This document shows positions 29,455 through 39,331 of a DNA stretch of 64,000 nucleotides, piece by piece. The notes under the pieces were generated by a model. That model did not search any database. It saw only the letters and a list, made by a program, of their open reading frames with translations, and had not been told where the DNA came from. Made by a program: the position numbers and the translations under genes. Numbering within the stretch: the first letter of the stretch is position 1; each line of letters opens with the position of its first letter. This stretch comes from Croceicoccus gelatinilyticus (GTDB lineage Bacteria > Pseudomonadota > Alphaproteobacteria > Sphingomonadales > Sphingomonadaceae), in the NCBI RefSeq assembly GCF_018398395.1, contig NZ_JAHCBF010000007.1:1-64000 (forward strand), written 5' to 3'.

Positions 29455-30972
29455 TCAGCCGGAAATGGACAGCGCCGATGCCATGCCCGGTGCCTCCGAC
29501 TTTCCGCCAAGCTTTTCGCGCACGGCTTTCTCGATCTTCTCGCCAGTCGGTCCGTCGATGTTGCGCCAGTATTCGAAAGCGCGAACGAGAACCTTTTCGC
29601 TGACGCCGTCGCACAAGTGGCCGGTGACGTTCATGACCAGCCGTTCGCGGGCCTCTTCGTCCATGACATCGTTGATCAGCGCGCGGGCCTGGCTGAAATC
29701 GTCGTCGTCCTCGCGCAGGGTGTAGGCCTGACGAACCATGTCGCCATCGGAATGCCAGATTCCTGCCTCACCGCCCATGTCGGGCTGGGCCGCAGGGCCG
29801 CCGTAGGAGTTGGGCGCATAGACCGGATCGGTGACGCCGATGGTGCGCCCTGCCCCGTCCTTCGAATAGGAATGAACCGGACATTGCGGCCGGTTGACCG
29901 GGATTTCCTTGTAGTTGACGCCAAGCCGCGCACGGTGCGCGTCGGCATAGGAAAACCCGCGGGCCAGCAGCATCTTGTCGGGCGAGAGGCCGATACCGGG
30001 GACCATGTTGTTCGGCTCAAACGCAGCCTGTTCGATCTCGGTATGGAAATCGGTGGGATTGCGATCCAGCACCAGCTTGCCAACCTCGATCAGCGGATAG
30101 TCCGCATGCGGCCAGACCTTGGTGAGATCGAACGGGTTGATACGATAGGTTTTGGCATCTTCCCACGGCATGATCTGCCAATAAAGTGTCCAGCTGGGAT
30201 AATCGCCCTTGGCAATCGCGGCAAACAGGTCGCGGCGGTGGAAGTCACCATCCTTGCCCGCCATCATGTCCGCCTCTTCCTGCGTGAAGTGGGCATTGCC
30301 GTCGCCGAGGTCGGTCTTGAAGTGGAACTTGACCCAGAACTTGTCGCCGTCCGCATTGACGAGGGAATAGGTGTGGCTGGAATAGCCGTTCATCTCCCGC
30401 CACGTTTTCGGAATGCCGCGGTCACCCATAAGGTACGTGACCTGGTGCGCGCTTTCGGGCGATAGCGTCCAGAAATCCCACTGCATGTCATGATCACGCA
30501 GGCCATTGTCGGCGCGGCGCTTCTGGCTGCGGATGAAGTTCTGGAACTTGATCGGGTCCCGGATGAAGAAGACCGGCGTGTTGTTACCGACCATGTCGAA
30601 ATTGCCGTCATCGGTGTACATCTTCACCGAAAATCCGCGCGGATCGCGCCAGGTGTCGGGGCTGCCGCGCTCACCCGCAACGGTCGAAAACCGCATCAGT
30701 GCGTCGGTCTTTGTGCCGGGCTGGAATACTTTGGCCTTGGTGTACTTCGACACGTCCTGCGTAACTTCGAAATAGCCATGTGCGCCGCTGCCCTTGGCGT
30801 GGGGCTGGCGCTCGGGAATACGCTCGCGGTTGAAGTTAGCCATCTGTTCGAGAAGATAGTGATCGTTGAGGACGATCGGCCCGTCCGGCCCCACCGTCAG
30901 CGAATGCTCGTCGCTCTGTACGCGGATGCCTGCGTCAGTGGTGGTGTGCGGAACTTTCTTGGGGTCGGCCAT
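29455..30972 (-). CDS. katA: Monofunctional haem catalase
   Basis: Destroys hydrogen peroxide. 505 residues, the size of clade 3 small-subunit catalases, which usually bind NADPH. Seen: [20 protein letters not shown] with catalytic His58, [12 protein letters not shown] with catalytic Asn near 131, and the haem-ligand Tyr in [13 protein letters not shown] (about 342). The start at 30972 ([11 protein letters not shown]) fits the family; the frame is open 71 codons further up. A GGAAC-N16-CGCT element lies 44-68 bases upstream, close to the EcfG consensus, so general-stress control is plausible. Confidence 0.95.
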   Translation of the reverse strand: MADPKKVPHTTTDAGIRVQSDEHSLTVGPDGPIVLNDHYLLEQMANFNRERIPERQPHAKGSGAHGYFEVTQDVSKYTKAKVFQPGTKTDALMRFSTVAGERGSPDTWRDPRGFSVKMYTDDGNFDMVGNNTPVFFIRDPIKFQNFIRSQKRRADNGLRDHDMQWDFWTLSPESAHQVTYLMGDRGIPKTWREMNGYSSHTYSLVNADGDKFWVKFHFKTDLGDGNAHFTQEEADMMAGKDGDFHRRDLFAAIAKGDYPSWTLYWQIMPWEDAKTYRINPFDLTKVWPHADYPLIEVGKLVLDRNPTDFHTEIEQAAFEPNNMVPGIGLSPDKMLLARGFSYADAHRARLGVNYKEIPVNRPQCPVHSYSKDGAGRTIGVTDPVYAPNSYGGPAAQPDMGGEAGIWHSDGDMVRQAYTLREDDDDFSQARALINDVMDEEARERLVMNVTGHLCDGVSEKVLVRAFEYWRNIDGPTGEKIEKAVREKLGGKSEAPGMASALSISG

Positions 30973-31015
30973 GTGCGGCGCCTTTCCATGCGTTGGATTG
31001 TTCGGTCCTGCATGA

Positions 31016-31040
31016 AGCGTTTGCCGATCAGCTAAGTTCC
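31016..31040 (-). promoter_or_regulatory. EcfG-like promoter upstream of catalase
   Basis: On the minus strand GGAAC-N16-CGCT, one mismatch to the GGAAC-N16-CGTT consensus. Position and target gene make it plausible; the -10 mismatch keeps confidence low. Confidence 0.4.
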
Positions 31041-31171
31041 GCGACTCTGGGCGCTTTTTCCGATCATGGTAATCGCTATCCCCGGCAAGCGGCCAATAGC
31101 GGTGGCCTTTCGCCGATCTTAGCACTATGCGCAGGCGCGAGCCGAATCCCATTAGCGACACGGAAAGCTTC

Positions 31172-31609
31172 ATGCGCATTGCCATCGCCTCCGATCACGC
31201 CGCCGTAGAGCTGAAATCCGCCCTGCGCGAATACTTGATCGAACTGGGCCACGAGGTTGCCGATCTCGGCCCCGAAACCGCCGACCGCGTCGATTATCCC
31301 GACTATGGCTACAAGCTGGCATCGGTCGTCGCGGACGGCACCGTGGAATACGGCGTCGCACTTTGCGGATCGGGCATCGGCATTTCCATCGCCGTCAACC
31401 GCGAGCCGAAGTGCCGCGCCGCGCTGGTCTCCGAACCGCTTTCGGCAGCGCTTGCCCGCGAACACAACGACGCCAACGTCATCGCCATGGGCGCACGCCT
31501 GACCGGCATCGACATGGCCAAGGCCTGCCTCGACGCATTCCTTTCGACCAAATTCGGCGGAGGCCGCCACGCTGGCCGCGTCGACAAGCTTTCCAATCCC
31601 TCCTGCTGA
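31172..31609 (+). CDS. rpiB: Ribose-5-phosphate isomerase B
   Basis: Interconverts ribose 5-phosphate and ribulose 5-phosphate in the pentose phosphate pathway. 145 residues of the RpiB/LacAB fold: [15 protein letters not shown], the active-site Cys in [14 protein letters not shown] (about 66) and the phosphate-binding His in [12 protein letters not shown]. The start at 31172 matches the family. glyA follows after 11 bases. It begins the rpiB-glyA-nrdR-trmJ run. Confidence 0.94.
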   Translation: MRIAIASDHAAVELKSALREYLIELGHEVADLGPETADRVDYPDYGYKLASVVADGTVEYGVALCGSGIGISIAVNREPKCRAALVSEPLSAALAREHNDANVIAMGARLTGIDMAKACLDAFLSTKFGGGRHAGRVDKLSNPSC

Positions 31610-31620
31610 GTGAGCCAAGC

Positions 31621-32916
31621 ATGACCACCGACACCATCATCCGCGCACCCGGCTTCTTCACCGACGATCTGGCCGCGACCGATCCCGCCATCGCCAAGGC
31701 AATCGACGCCGAAATGTCGCGTGAGCGCAAGCAGATCGAACTGATCGCTTCGGAAAACATCGTCTCCAAGGCCGTGCTCGAAGCGCAGGGCTCGGTCCTG
31801 ACGAACAAGTACGCCGAGGGCTATCCCGGCAAGCGCTACTACCAGGGCTGCGCTCCTTCGGACGAGGTTGAGACGCTGGCTATCGAACGCGCCAAGCAGC
31901 TGTTCGGATGCGAGTTCGCCAACGTTCAGCCGCACTCGGGCGCGCAGGCGAACGGTGCGGTCCTGCTCGCCACGGTGAAGCCGGGCGATACGATCATGGG
32001 CATGAGCCTCGATGCAGGCGGCCACCTCACCCACGGCGCGCGCCCCGCGCTTTCGGGCAAGTGGTTCAATGCCGTCCAGTATGGCGTCACCCCCGACACA
32101 CACCTCATCGACTATGACGAAGTCGAAGCGCTGGCGCTTGAGCACAACCCCAAGCTGATCATCGCGGGCGGCAGCGCTTATCCGCGCATTATCGACTTTG
32201 CCCGCATGCGCGCGATTGCCGACAAGGTCGGCGCGCTGCTGCACGTCGACATGGCGCACTTCGCAGGCCTCGTTGCCGCTGGCGTCCACCCCTCGCCCTT
32301 CCCGCACGCGCACATCGCGACCACCACGACGCACAAGACGCTGCGTGGGCCGCGTGCCGGCATGATTCTGACCAACGACGAGAAGCTGGCCAAGAAGATC
32401 AACTCGGCCGTGTTCCCGGGGCTTCAGGGCGGCCCGCTGATGCACGTCATCGCCGCCAAGGCCGTGGCTTTTGGCGAAGCGCTGCGTCCCGAGTTCAAGG
32501 ATTACGCCAAGAAGGTCGTCGAGAATGCACAGGTTCTTGCGGCCACGCTGAAGGAACGCGGTGCGGAGATCGTTTCGGGCGGCACCGACACGCATCTCGC
32601 GCTAATCGACCTCACCCCGCTGGGCGTGACCGGCAAGGACGCTGACGAGGCGCTGGAGCGTGCGGGCATTACCTGCAACAAGAACGGCATCCCCAACGAC
32701 CCGCTGCCGCCGACGAAGACCAGCGGCATCCGCGTCGGTTCGCCCGCCGGTACGACCCGCGGTTTCGGCGCGGAAGAGTTCAAGGCGATCGGCCACATGG
32801 TCGCCGACGTTCTCGATGGCCTCGCTCGCTGCGGCGAAGAAGGAGATGCGCAGGTGGAACAGAACGTGCGCCAGCGCGTCGAAGAGCTGTGCGATCGATT
32901 CCCGATCTACAGCTAA
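31621..32916 (+). CDS. glyA: Serine hydroxymethyltransferase
   Basis: PLP enzyme converting serine and tetrahydrofolate to glycine and methylene-tetrahydrofolate. 431 residues. Markers: [54 protein letters not shown] and the PLP Lys in [15 protein letters not shown] (about 240). It has a short N-terminal extension of about 15 residues before the conserved core. It neighbours nrdR, a common pairing in alphaproteobacteria. Confidence 0.97.
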   Translation: MTTDTIIRAPGFFTDDLAATDPAIAKAIDAEMSRERKQIELIASENIVSKAVLEAQGSVLTNKYAEGYPGKRYYQGCAPSDEVETLAIERAKQLFGCEFANVQPHSGAQANGAVLLATVKPGDTIMGMSLDAGGHLTHGARPALSGKWFNAVQYGVTPDTHLIDYDEVEALALEHNPKLIIAGGSAYPRIIDFARMRAIADKVGALLHVDMAHFAGLVAAGVHPSPFPHAHIATTTTHKTLRGPRAGMILTNDEKLAKKINSAVFPGLQGGPLMHVIAAKAVAFGEALRPEFKDYAKKVVENAQVLAATLKERGAEIVSGGTDTHLALIDLTPLGVTGKDADEALERAGITCNKNGIPNDPLPPTKTSGIRVGSPAGTTRGFGAEEFKAIGHMVADVLDGLARCGEEGDAQVEQNVRQRVEELCDRFPIYS

Positions 32917-32926
32917 GGAGTTCCAC

Positions 32927-33088
32927 ATGGCCGAAAACGGCAGCCAGATGACGCCCGAAACCAAGACCGCCCTGAAATGGGGTGCGATCGGCGCGCTTAT
33001 CGCGATCCCCGTCCCCTTCGTGGGCCCCATCATCGGCGGCATCGTCGGCGGCGGGCTCGGCTATGCGAAGGCCAAGGGCAAGATCTGA
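32927..33088 (+). CDS. 53-residue glycine-zipper membrane protein
   Basis: Small protein with a polar start ([19 protein letters not shown]) and one hydrophobic Gly-rich helix ([20 protein letters not shown]) ending in Lys residues. AAGGAG lies six bases before the ATG and overlaps the glyA stop, so it is part of the operon. nrdR starts 10 bases after it. Function unknown; the Gly pattern suggests helix packing or oligomerisation in the membrane. Confidence 0.75.
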   Translation: MAENGSQMTPETKTALKWGAIGALIAIPVPFVGPIIGGIVGGGLGYAKAKGKI

Positions 33089-33098
33089 AGGACACGAC

Positions 33099-33560
33099 TT
33101 GCGCTGCCCGTTCTGTGCCAATGAATCGAGCCAGGTAAAGGATAGCCGCCCCGCAGAAGACGGTGCGGCTATCCGTCGGCGCCGCCAGTGCGAAGGCTGC
33201 GGCGCAAGGTTCACGACTTTCGAACGCATTCAGCTTCGCGAGATCCACGTGCTCAAAAGCGGGGATCGCCGCGAGGTATTCGACCGCACCAAGCTCGAGC
33301 TTGCGGTCAATCTCGCCTGCCGCAAGCGCGGGATCGAGCAGGAGCGGATCGACCGACTTGTCTCCAGCGTGCAGCGCCAGATCGAAACGCGCGGCGAAAG
33401 CGAGATCAAGGCTGCCGAAATCGGCGAAATGGTGATGGAAGGCCTGCGCCAGCTCGACCCTGTCGCCTATATCCGCTTTGCCAGCGTCTATCGCGAATTT
33501 TCCGAAGCGCAGGACTTTGCCCAGTTCGCCGAAACCGTGCGCGACGCGGCGAAGGACTGA
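33099..33560 (+). CDS. nrdR: Transcriptional repressor NrdR
   Basis: Represses ribonucleotide reductase genes when dATP is high. The N-terminal zinc ribbon CPFC ... CEGCG (residues 3-34) is followed by an ATP-cone (about 49-139; [20 protein letters not shown]). 153 residues. I start it at a TTG (33099) because the family begins MRCPFC and GAAGGA lies upstream; no ATG fits. It lies downstream of glyA in the same run. Confidence 0.95.
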   Translation: MRCPFCANESSQVKDSRPAEDGAAIRRRRQCEGCGARFTTFERIQLREIHVLKSGDRREVFDRTKLELAVNLACRKRGIEQERIDRLVSSVQRQIETRGESEIKAAEIGEMVMEGLRQLDPVAYIRFASVYREFSEAQDFAQFAETVRDAAKD

Positions 33561-33565
33561 CACCC

Positions 33566-34282
33566 ATGAACCCCGTAATTGTCCTCGTTCGCCCGCAGTT
33601 GGGCGAGAATATCGGCAAGGCCGCGCGCGCCATGCTGAACTTTGGACTTACCGAAATGCGCCTCGTCGCCCCGCGTGACGGTTGGCCTAATCCCAGCGCA
33701 GGTCCGGCCGCCAGCGGCGCGGACATCGTGCTGGAAAAGGCGCAAGTCTTCGAAACCGTCGCGGACGCGGTTGCCGATTGCGAGCATGTCCACGCAACCA
33801 CGGTGCGCAAGCGCGGCGTGACCAAGCCCGTCCTGACGCCCGAGGAAGCCGCGCGTGAGATGACGACGGCAAGCGGGCGTCACGCGATCTTGTTCGGGCC
33901 GGAACGCTCGGGGCTCGAAACCGACGACGTTGCGATTGCCCGCAATATCGTGACGGTGCCGATCAATCCCGAATTCGGCTCGCTGAACCTCGCGCAGGCC
34001 GTGATCCTGATGGCTTACGAGTGGTCGAAGACCCAGGCCGCCGTGCTGGCTCAGCCGACGCAGGAAGAAGTGCTGCCCCCTGCCCCGCAGGACCAGCTCG
34101 ACGGGATGATCGCGCAGATGGAAGGCCTGCTCGAACCCAAAGGCTATTTCTCCCCCGAAAGCCGCGCCGCCGCGACAAGGCGGACACTGCGCAACATGCT
34201 GACCAAGCCGGGCTGGAACCACCTTGAGGTTCGGACGATGCGCGGCGTGCTGTCCGCGCTGGGCAAGCCCGACAAGGTTTAA
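33566..34282 (+). CDS. trmJ: SpoU-family tRNA/rRNA methyltransferase (TrmJ-like)
   Basis: 2'-O-ribose methyltransferase of the SPOUT superfamily, probably acting at tRNA position 32. The N-terminus IVLVRPQLGENIGKAARAMLNFGL is the SpoU motif 1; ILFGPERSGLETDDVAIARNIVTVPINPEFGSLNLAQAV (in two parts, about 108-147) forms the knotted SAM site. 238 residues. It begins five bases after nrdR. Distinction from other TrmH-like enzymes rests on length and motifs. Confidence 0.88.
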   Translation: MNPVIVLVRPQLGENIGKAARAMLNFGLTEMRLVAPRDGWPNPSAGPAASGADIVLEKAQVFETVADAVADCEHVHATTVRKRGVTKPVLTPEEAAREMTTASGRHAILFGPERSGLETDDVAIARNIVTVPINPEFGSLNLAQAVILMAYEWSKTQAAVLAQPTQEEVLPPAPQDQLDGMIAQMEGLLEPKGYFSPESRAAATRRTLRNMLTKPGWNHLEVRTMRGVLSALGKPDKV

Positions 34283-34286
34283 GGTG

Positions 34287-34598
34287 TCAGGACCGGATGC
34301 GGTCCCATTCCTCCATCTCGTAGGCGATCGACGTCTCGACGAGGTTTTCCCAGAACTCCGCGATCAGGCCCACAGGGACGCCTTTGTTCAGCGCTTCGTC
34401 CATGGCGGCCTTGATAACCGCTGCCTTGCGCTCTTCATCTCGGACATGGCTGCGTTCGGGCTTGATCCGCGCGGCGGCGCGCATGAAGCCAAAACGGGTG
34501 GCAAGAAGGTCGATCAGGGCACGGTCGGTCGCGTCAACGCCGGCGCGTACTTCAGCCATCGTCTCGCAGTTTTCAGGCGACTTGAAAGTTGTATTCAT
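34287..34598 (-). CDS. Chorismate mutase (AroQ type)
   Basis: A 103-residue all-helical chorismate mutase, converting chorismate to prephenate for phenylalanine and tyrosine, or a PchB-like lyase. Seen: EVRAGVDATDRALIDLLATRFGFMRAAARIKP with the catalytic Arg and Lys, and RKAAVIKAAMDEALNKGVP. The start at 34598 (MNTTFKSPENC) is chosen because the family core begins soon after; the frame runs further upstream without a good start. Convergent with trmJ. Confidence 0.85.
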   Translation of the reverse strand: MNTTFKSPENCETMAEVRAGVDATDRALIDLLATRFGFMRAAARIKPERSHVRDEERKAAVIKAAMDEALNKGVPVGLIAEFWENLVETSIAYEMEEWDRIRS

Positions 34599-34648
34599 AG
34601 GCCCGCGCTTTGCCCAAGCACTGCTCCTGTGTCGAGCGTCCCTTTTGC

Positions 34649-34676
34649 TTGACACCGCAGCGCTTTCCTTTAAGGG
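34649..34676 (+). promoter_or_regulatory. Possible promoter of rpsD
   Basis: TTGACA (34649-34654), 16 bases, TAAGGG. The -10 is poor, but this is the only clear -35 in the 233-base gap ahead of rpsD. The rest of the gap can fold into short hairpins (CTGGC-AGATG-GCCAG at about 34755) which could carry S4-type translational control; that is speculation. Confidence 0.3.
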
Positions 34677-34831
34677 GCGCCCATCCACGTCGGTCGGGCC
34701 TGCTACAGGTCCGTTCCCGATAGGTCCCGCACCCCGGTGAAGCGGTGGCCGCATCTGGCAGATGGCCAGGTGGTGCGATGCCGGGCTTTGGCCCTGTCAT
34801 GGTGGCAGGGACAGCATATTGGAGAATGATC

Positions 34832-35446
34832 ATGACGAAGCGCACCCGCGCCAAGCATAAACTCGACCGTCGTATGGGCGAGAACATCTGGGGTCGCCCG
34901 AACAGCCCCGTCAACAAGCGTTCCTACGGCCCGGGCCAGCACGGTCAGCGCCGCAAGAGCAAGATGAGCGACTTCGGTCTGCAGCTCCGCGCCAAGCAGA
35001 AGCTCAAGGGCTACTACGGCGACGTCACCGAGAAGCAGTTCAAGGCGACCTACCTCGACGCTTCGAAGATGAAGGGTGACACCGGCCAGAACCTGATCGG
35101 CCTGCTCGAACAGCGCCTCGACATGGTCGTGTACCGCGCCAAGTTCGCGCCGACCGTGTTCGCCGCTCGCCAGATCGTCAACCACGGCCACATCCTCGTG
35201 AACGGCGTGAAGTGCAACATCCCGTCGCGCCGCATCCGCGTCGGCGACGTTATCAGCCTCGGCAACAAGGCCAAGGAAATGGCACTGATCATCGAAGCGC
35301 AGAGCCTGCCCGAGCGCGAGATCCCCGACTACGTCTCGACCGACGGCAACGACAAGGTGACCTTCACCCGCGTGCCGACGCTTGACGAAGTGCCCTATCC
35401 GGTCCGCATGGAACCGAACCTGGTCGTCGAGTTCTACTCGCGCTGA
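34832..35446 (+). CDS. rpsD: 30S ribosomal protein S4
   Basis: Primary 16S rRNA-binding protein that starts assembly of the 30S body. 204 residues, beginning [21 protein letters not shown], with the S4 RNA-binding domain near 93-155 ([32 protein letters not shown] in two pieces). GGAG lies seven bases before the ATG at 34832; the ATG two codons earlier is too close to it. Monocistronic, closed by a strong terminator. Confidence 0.97.
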   Translation: MTKRTRAKHKLDRRMGENIWGRPNSPVNKRSYGPGQHGQRRKSKMSDFGLQLRAKQKLKGYYGDVTEKQFKATYLDASKMKGDTGQNLIGLLEQRLDMVVYRAKFAPTVFAARQIVNHGHILVNGVKCNIPSRRIRVGDVISLGNKAKEMALIIEAQSLPEREIPDYVSTDGNDKVTFTRVPTLDEVPYPVRMEPNLVVEFYSR

Positions 35447-35474
35447 TCAGTCGGGTAACCGAACAGTTTCAAGG

Positions 35475-35503
35475 AAAAGGGCGGGTCTTCCCGCCCTTTT
35501 TCG
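35475..35503 (+). terminator. Terminator of rpsD
   Basis: AAAAGGGCGGG / CCCGCCCTTTTT with loop TCTT, a textbook stem with a T run. Confidence 0.92.
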
Positions 35504-35588
35504 TTTGTGCAATGCGGCATCGGTTTCGCAGCGCAAACAGTGCCTTAGATGGGAACCGCAGGGCCCTTTCGCGCATTTATCCGGCACT

Positions 35589-35777
35589 ATGGAATACCGC
35601 TTCATCACACCCAACCGGATCGGAAAATGGTACCCCGAGCTCAAGCTCGCGATGAAGCAGGCGGCAGGCATCGGGGCCGGATACTACGACAAGGCCAGCG
35701 GCCAGTTCTTCAAATACCGCGATACGCAGCTTCAGGTGCGCAGTTCGCCCGACGACGACGCGCCGCTCGCTGCCTGA
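35589..35777 (+). CDS. 62-residue hypothetical protein
   Basis: Starts MEYRFITPNRIGKWYPELKL and contains two short conserved-looking blocks (GAGYYDKASGQFFKYR and a C-terminal acidic tail). No recognised family. It lies alone after the rpsD terminator and ends five bases before the convergent tgt stop. Codon use resembles the neighbours. Confidence 0.6.
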   Translation: MEYRFITPNRIGKWYPELKLAMKQAAGIGAGYYDKASGQFFKYRDTQLQVRSSPDDDAPLAA

Positions 35778-35782
35778 TTTGA

Positions 35783-36904
35783 TCAGCGCAAGTAGTTGCG
35801 CCTGAAGTCAGCGGCGAAGGCTGCGAAGCGTCCGCCCGCAATCGCATCGCGCATCCCCTGCATCAGCTGCTGGTAGAACGAGATGTTGTGCTCGGTCATC
35901 AGCATCGCGCCAAGGATCTCGCCCGCCTTGTTGAGGTGGTGCAGATAGGCGCGCGAATACTTTCCGCAGGTCGGGCAGGTGCAGCGATCGTCCAGCGGCT
36001 CCTGGTCCTCCGCAAACCGCGCGTTGCGGATGTTGAGCGGGCCGTTCCACGTAAACGCCTGCCCGTTGCGGCCCGACCGGCTCGGCAACACGCAATCGAA
36101 CATGTCGACCCCGCGCTCGACCGCGCCGACAAGATCGTCGGGCTTGCCGACTCCCATCAGGTAGCGCGGGCGATCATCGGGCAGTTGCGAGGGCGCGAAG
36201 TCGAGCGTGGCGAACATCGCCTCCTGCCCCTCACCAACGGCAAGACCACCGATGGCATAGCCGTCGAAACCGATCTCGGTCAGCTTTTCGGCGGAAATGC
36301 CGCGCAGTTCCTCGTCCAGCGCGCCCTGCTGGATGCCGAACAGCGCGGAGCGCGCCGCGTGTTCCTCGCCGCTGTCGAAGCCTTCGCGGCTGCGCCGTGC
36401 CCAGCGCATCGACATTTCCATGGATTTCGCGATGACGTCGCGGTCCTGATCGGCGCGCGGGCACTCGTCGAAGGCCATGACGATGTCGGAGCCGAGCAGA
36501 CGCTGGATTTCCATCGAGCGTTCGGGGGTCAGCATATGCTTCGACCCGTCGAGGTGGCTCTTGAAGCTCACCCCCTCCTCGGTGATCTTGCGAAGGTCCG
36601 ACAGGCTCATCACCTGGTACCCGCCGCTGTCGGTCAGGATCGGGCGGTCCCAGCCCATGAACTTGTGCAATCCGCCAAGCCGCGCCACGCGTTCGGCTCC
36701 CGGGCGCAGCATCAGGTGGTAGGTATTGCCAAGGATGATGTCCGCGCCGGTCGCGCGCACGTCCTCGACTTTCATGGCCTTGACCGTGGCGGCAGTGCCG
36801 ACGGGCATGAAAGCGGGGGTGCGGATGGTGCCGCGCTTCATGGCGATCTCGCCAGTGCGCGCCTTGCCGTCGCGGGCGTGGATAGTGAAGGCAAATCGGG
36901 TCAT
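35783..36904 (-). CDS. tgt: Queuine tRNA-ribosyltransferase
   Basis: Exchanges guanine-34 for preQ1 in the anticodon of tRNAs for Asp, Asn, His and Tyr. 373 residues: [11 protein letters not shown] with the general Asp, [12 protein letters not shown], the nucleophile Asp in [20 protein letters not shown] and the zinc site [16 protein letters not shown]. The start at 36904 ([17 protein letters not shown]) is the family start. queA, the next enzyme of the pathway, lies 4 kb away on the same strand. Confidence 0.96.
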   Translation of the reverse strand: MTRFAFTIHARDGKARTGEIAMKRGTIRTPAFMPVGTAATVKAMKVEDVRATGADIILGNTYHLMLRPGAERVARLGGLHKFMGWDRPILTDSGGYQVMSLSDLRKITEEGVSFKSHLDGSKHMLTPERSMEIQRLLGSDIVMAFDECPRADQDRDVIAKSMEMSMRWARRSREGFDSGEEHAARSALFGIQQGALDEELRGISAEKLTEIGFDGYAIGGLAVGEGQEAMFATLDFAPSQLPDDRPRYLMGVGKPDDLVGAVERGVDMFDCVLPSRSGRNGQAFTWNGPLNIRNARFAEDQEPLDDRCTCPTCGKYSRAYLHHLNKAGEILGAMLMTEHNISFYQQLMQGMRDAIAGGRFAAFAADFRRNYLR

Positions 36905-36962
36905 GAGAAGCAGGCCCCTAGCCGCTTGGATGGCCGAGCGCCAGCCTGTCAGGCCGGTGCCG

Positions 36963-37535
36963 TCACGCAAGCGTGCGATAAGTGATCGACCAGCGTGGCT
37001 GTTCCATGGGCACGATGGAATGCTCCCACTCCCGCCGGGCCGGACCGTCGAGGCGGTAGGCATAGCCGGGTTCGAGTTCGAAGGCGGCGCGCTCGAAGCT
37101 GCTACCGCTTCGCTTGCGTAGCCGCATGGTCGCAGGCGCACCGAGCGAAAGGCCGATGACGCGCCCGAACTGTGGCCTGTCGCGATGCCACCCGATCTCT
37201 GCACCCGGATCATAGCGGATCAGAAGGGCCTGTTCGTAGTGTGCTGGATCATCACCGAAGGCTGAAACGACGCACTGGCGCATCTCGGCGAGCCAGTCGG
37301 GCATGGCCTCAGCCCGCGCGATACCGCCGCCTTCGAAGTCGTAGTGCCACCCGAACGAACGTGTCATCCGCTTGCCGGTCCATTGCTGGAAGCGGAAAGG
37401 GGCAAGCCCTGTCGCATCGATCAGGCCAGACAGACGCGCGCCCTCCTCCGCGTCGACCAACCTGCCTAAAAGGGACAGGCCCGGTACCGGCGGCACGACG
37501 TCCTCATCGTCAAAGAGATCGAACTGGCTGGTCAT
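36963..37535 (-). CDS. alkB: AlkB-like alpha-ketoglutarate-dependent dioxygenase
   Basis: Fe(II)/2-oxoglutarate enzyme that removes alkyl groups from DNA or RNA bases. 190 residues: substrate lid region [15 protein letters not shown], iron ligands His and Asp in [10 protein letters not shown] and a distal His in REWEHSIVP, and the 2-oxoglutarate Arg in RWSITYRTL. Closer in look to the AlkB homologues without a canonical N-terminal lid than to E. coli AlkB, so substrate is uncertain. It precedes tgt on the same strand and is divergent from the permease gene. Confidence 0.88.
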   Translation of the reverse strand: MTSQFDLFDDEDVVPPVPGLSLLGRLVDAEEGARLSGLIDATGLAPFRFQQWTGKRMTRSFGWHYDFEGGGIARAEAMPDWLAEMRQCVVSAFGDDPAHYEQALLIRYDPGAEIGWHRDRPQFGRVIGLSLGAPATMRLRKRSGSSFERAAFELEPGYAYRLDGPARREWEHSIVPMEQPRWSITYRTLA

Positions 37536-37605
37536 CACGACGATATGGTGCGCGGGGCACGAAAGACCACCTTCCGCTCGTCGCAGGCTCCGCTATGGAG
37601 GGGGC

Positions 37606-38367
37606 ATGGAAATCGAACCTTGGCTCCTCGTCGTCATGGCCCTCGTGGCGGTGTTCACCGGCTTTCTCGATTCGGTCGCTGGCGGCGGCGGGCTGGTCAT
37701 GATGCCCTCGCTGCTTTTTGCCGGCCTGCCGCCTTCGCTGGCGCTGGGCACGAACAAGGTGCAGTCGCTGGCGGCAACGACAATGGCATTCCGCAATTAC
37801 GCGCGAGCCGGACTTGTCGAGTGGCGCAAGGAAAAGTGGCTGGCGCTGATCGCTTTCGTCGGGGCGGTCGCCGGTTCGCTACTGGTGCAGCAGATTTCGA
37901 CCCGCGTTCTGGAACTCGTCGTCCCGCTGCTGCTGATGGGTGTGGCGGCTTACGTCATCTTCTCACCGCGTATGGACGACACGAAATCGCACGAGGTGGT
38001 CACGCGCAAAGGCTATGCCCCGGTGGGCGGAGCGATCGGGTTCTATGACGGCTTCTTCGGCCCCGGTACCGGCGGTTTCTTCGCCGCGACGCTGGTGGGC
38101 CTTCGCGGAGAGGGCCTCACTGCGGCCACCGGCCATGCCAAGCTGTTCAACATGACCACCAACGTCGCCAGCGTGATCGTCTTCGCACTGGGCGGAAAAG
38201 TTATCTGGACGCTCGGCCTGTGCATGGCCATCGGGTCTATGACCGGATCGTGGATCGGGTCCAAGTTCGCGGTGAAGCACGGCGCGAAACTGATCCGGCC
38301 GTTGCTTGTCACGATCAGCGTGCTGCTGACCGCAAAGCTGCTCTACGGCTGGTTCTTCCCCGGCTGA
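37606..38367 (+). CDS. TSUP-family (TauE/SafE) membrane permease
   Basis: A 253-residue inner-membrane protein with about eight hydrophobic helices and the two family repeats: FLDSVAGGGGLVMMPSLLFAGLPPSLALGTNK in the first half and GFYDGFFGPGTGGFF in the second. TauE/SafE proteins export sulfite, sulfoacetate or other organic anions; the substrate is unknown here. The ATG at 37606 follows GGAGGGG. Confidence 0.9.
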   Translation: MEIEPWLLVVMALVAVFTGFLDSVAGGGGLVMMPSLLFAGLPPSLALGTNKVQSLAATTMAFRNYARAGLVEWRKEKWLALIAFVGAVAGSLLVQQISTRVLELVVPLLLMGVAAYVIFSPRMDDTKSHEVVTRKGYAPVGGAIGFYDGFFGPGTGGFFAATLVGLRGEGLTAATGHAKLFNMTTNVASVIVFALGGKVIWTLGLCMAIGSMTGSWIGSKFAVKHGAKLIRPLLVTISVLLTAKLLYGWFFPG

Positions 38368-38376
38368 TCCGACGCG

Positions 38377-39312
38377 TTAGAAGTCGTAAATCAGCGTAAT
38401 GCGCGACAGCGTGTCGGTCTTGGCCGAATCGTCGGGCGGGCTCGTGTCGTGGACGACGCGGTATGACAGCCGCGCCGAAAGCCCGCTGCCCATCGCGGCT
38501 TCAAGCCCGGTCAGGCTGGTGTAGGTATCATTCCCGCTCTGCACGAAGGCGCTGGCGTTCTGGGTAAACTTCAGCGTCGGTGCGAACTGCCAGCGGAAGT
38601 TCATCGCCGCCAATCCCGCGAAATAGCTTTCACGGCCGACGTCCGGCTCGACTTCCTCGATAACCTTGGTCGTGCGCCACGCCGGACCGGCCTTGATCTC
38701 CAGACCAAGATCTTCACGATCAAAGACGCGATGGCCCAAACCGCCCGAGACCGAATAACGCGACGAATAGCCCTGGATCCGGTCACGCTCTGCCTGGGCC
38801 AGGCCGAAAATGAAGCTGCTCTGCGCGATGTTGAAGTTAGGCTCGTACGCCAGCAGGAACCGTTCGCGCGTCGTGTCCCCGTCGCTGCGCTGATAGTCGG
38901 CCTGCGCAGTAACCTTGTGCCGCCAGTCGATGCCGATCCGCTCTACGCCGAGCGCGGCGGTGAGGCCCAGATCATCGCTGTTGCCGGTCGCCCGGATCGC
39001 GCCAAGTTCGCCCTTGCCTTCCCAGCGATCGAACAGGCTGGCGTGCCGGATCTCTTCCTTGGCCAGCAGCGCTTCACGCTCGGCCCGCTTCTCGACCAGG
39101 CCATCGAACGTTTGCTTGCGCTTGGCCAGCGCCTCGATCTCGTCGGGATAGGCAGCTTCTGCCGCTGCATAGACCGCGGCGACTTGAGCCGGGTCTTTCG
39201 TCGCTTCGGCTGCGGCGATCATCTTGAGCACGGGTTCGGGCAACTTTGCCTGCGCCGCGAGGGGCATGGCGAGGGCAATGGCGGCGGTCGAAAATGCGGC
39301 AGTCCGTTTCAT
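38377..39312 (-). CDS. DUF481 outer-membrane protein (YdiY-like)
   Basis: A 311-residue exported protein: signal peptide MKRTAAFSTAAIALAMPLAAQA, a helical region (about 25-95) and a DUF481 beta-barrel domain to the C-terminus, ending in the outer-membrane Phe signature (ITLIYDF). Homologues are salt- or acid-induced barrels of unknown function. It begins 19 bases after the ABC permease gene on the same strand, so it may be the outer-membrane partner or cargo of that exporter. Confidence 0.85.
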   Translation of the reverse strand: MKRTAAFSTAAIALAMPLAAQAKLPEPVLKMIAAAEATKDPAQVAAVYAAAEAAYPDEIEALAKRKQTFDGLVEKRAEREALLAKEEIRHASLFDRWEGKGELGAIRATGNSDDLGLTAALGVERIGIDWRHKVTAQADYQRSDGDTTRERFLLAYEPNFNIAQSSFIFGLAQAERDRIQGYSSRYSVSGGLGHRVFDREDLGLEIKAGPAWRTTKVIEEVEPDVGRESYFAGLAAMNFRWQFAPTLKFTQNASAFVQSGNDTYTSLTGLEAAMGSGLSARLSYRVVHDTSPPDDSAKTDTLSRITLIYDF

Positions 39313-39331
39313 GGACGAGGCCGCTAGCAAA

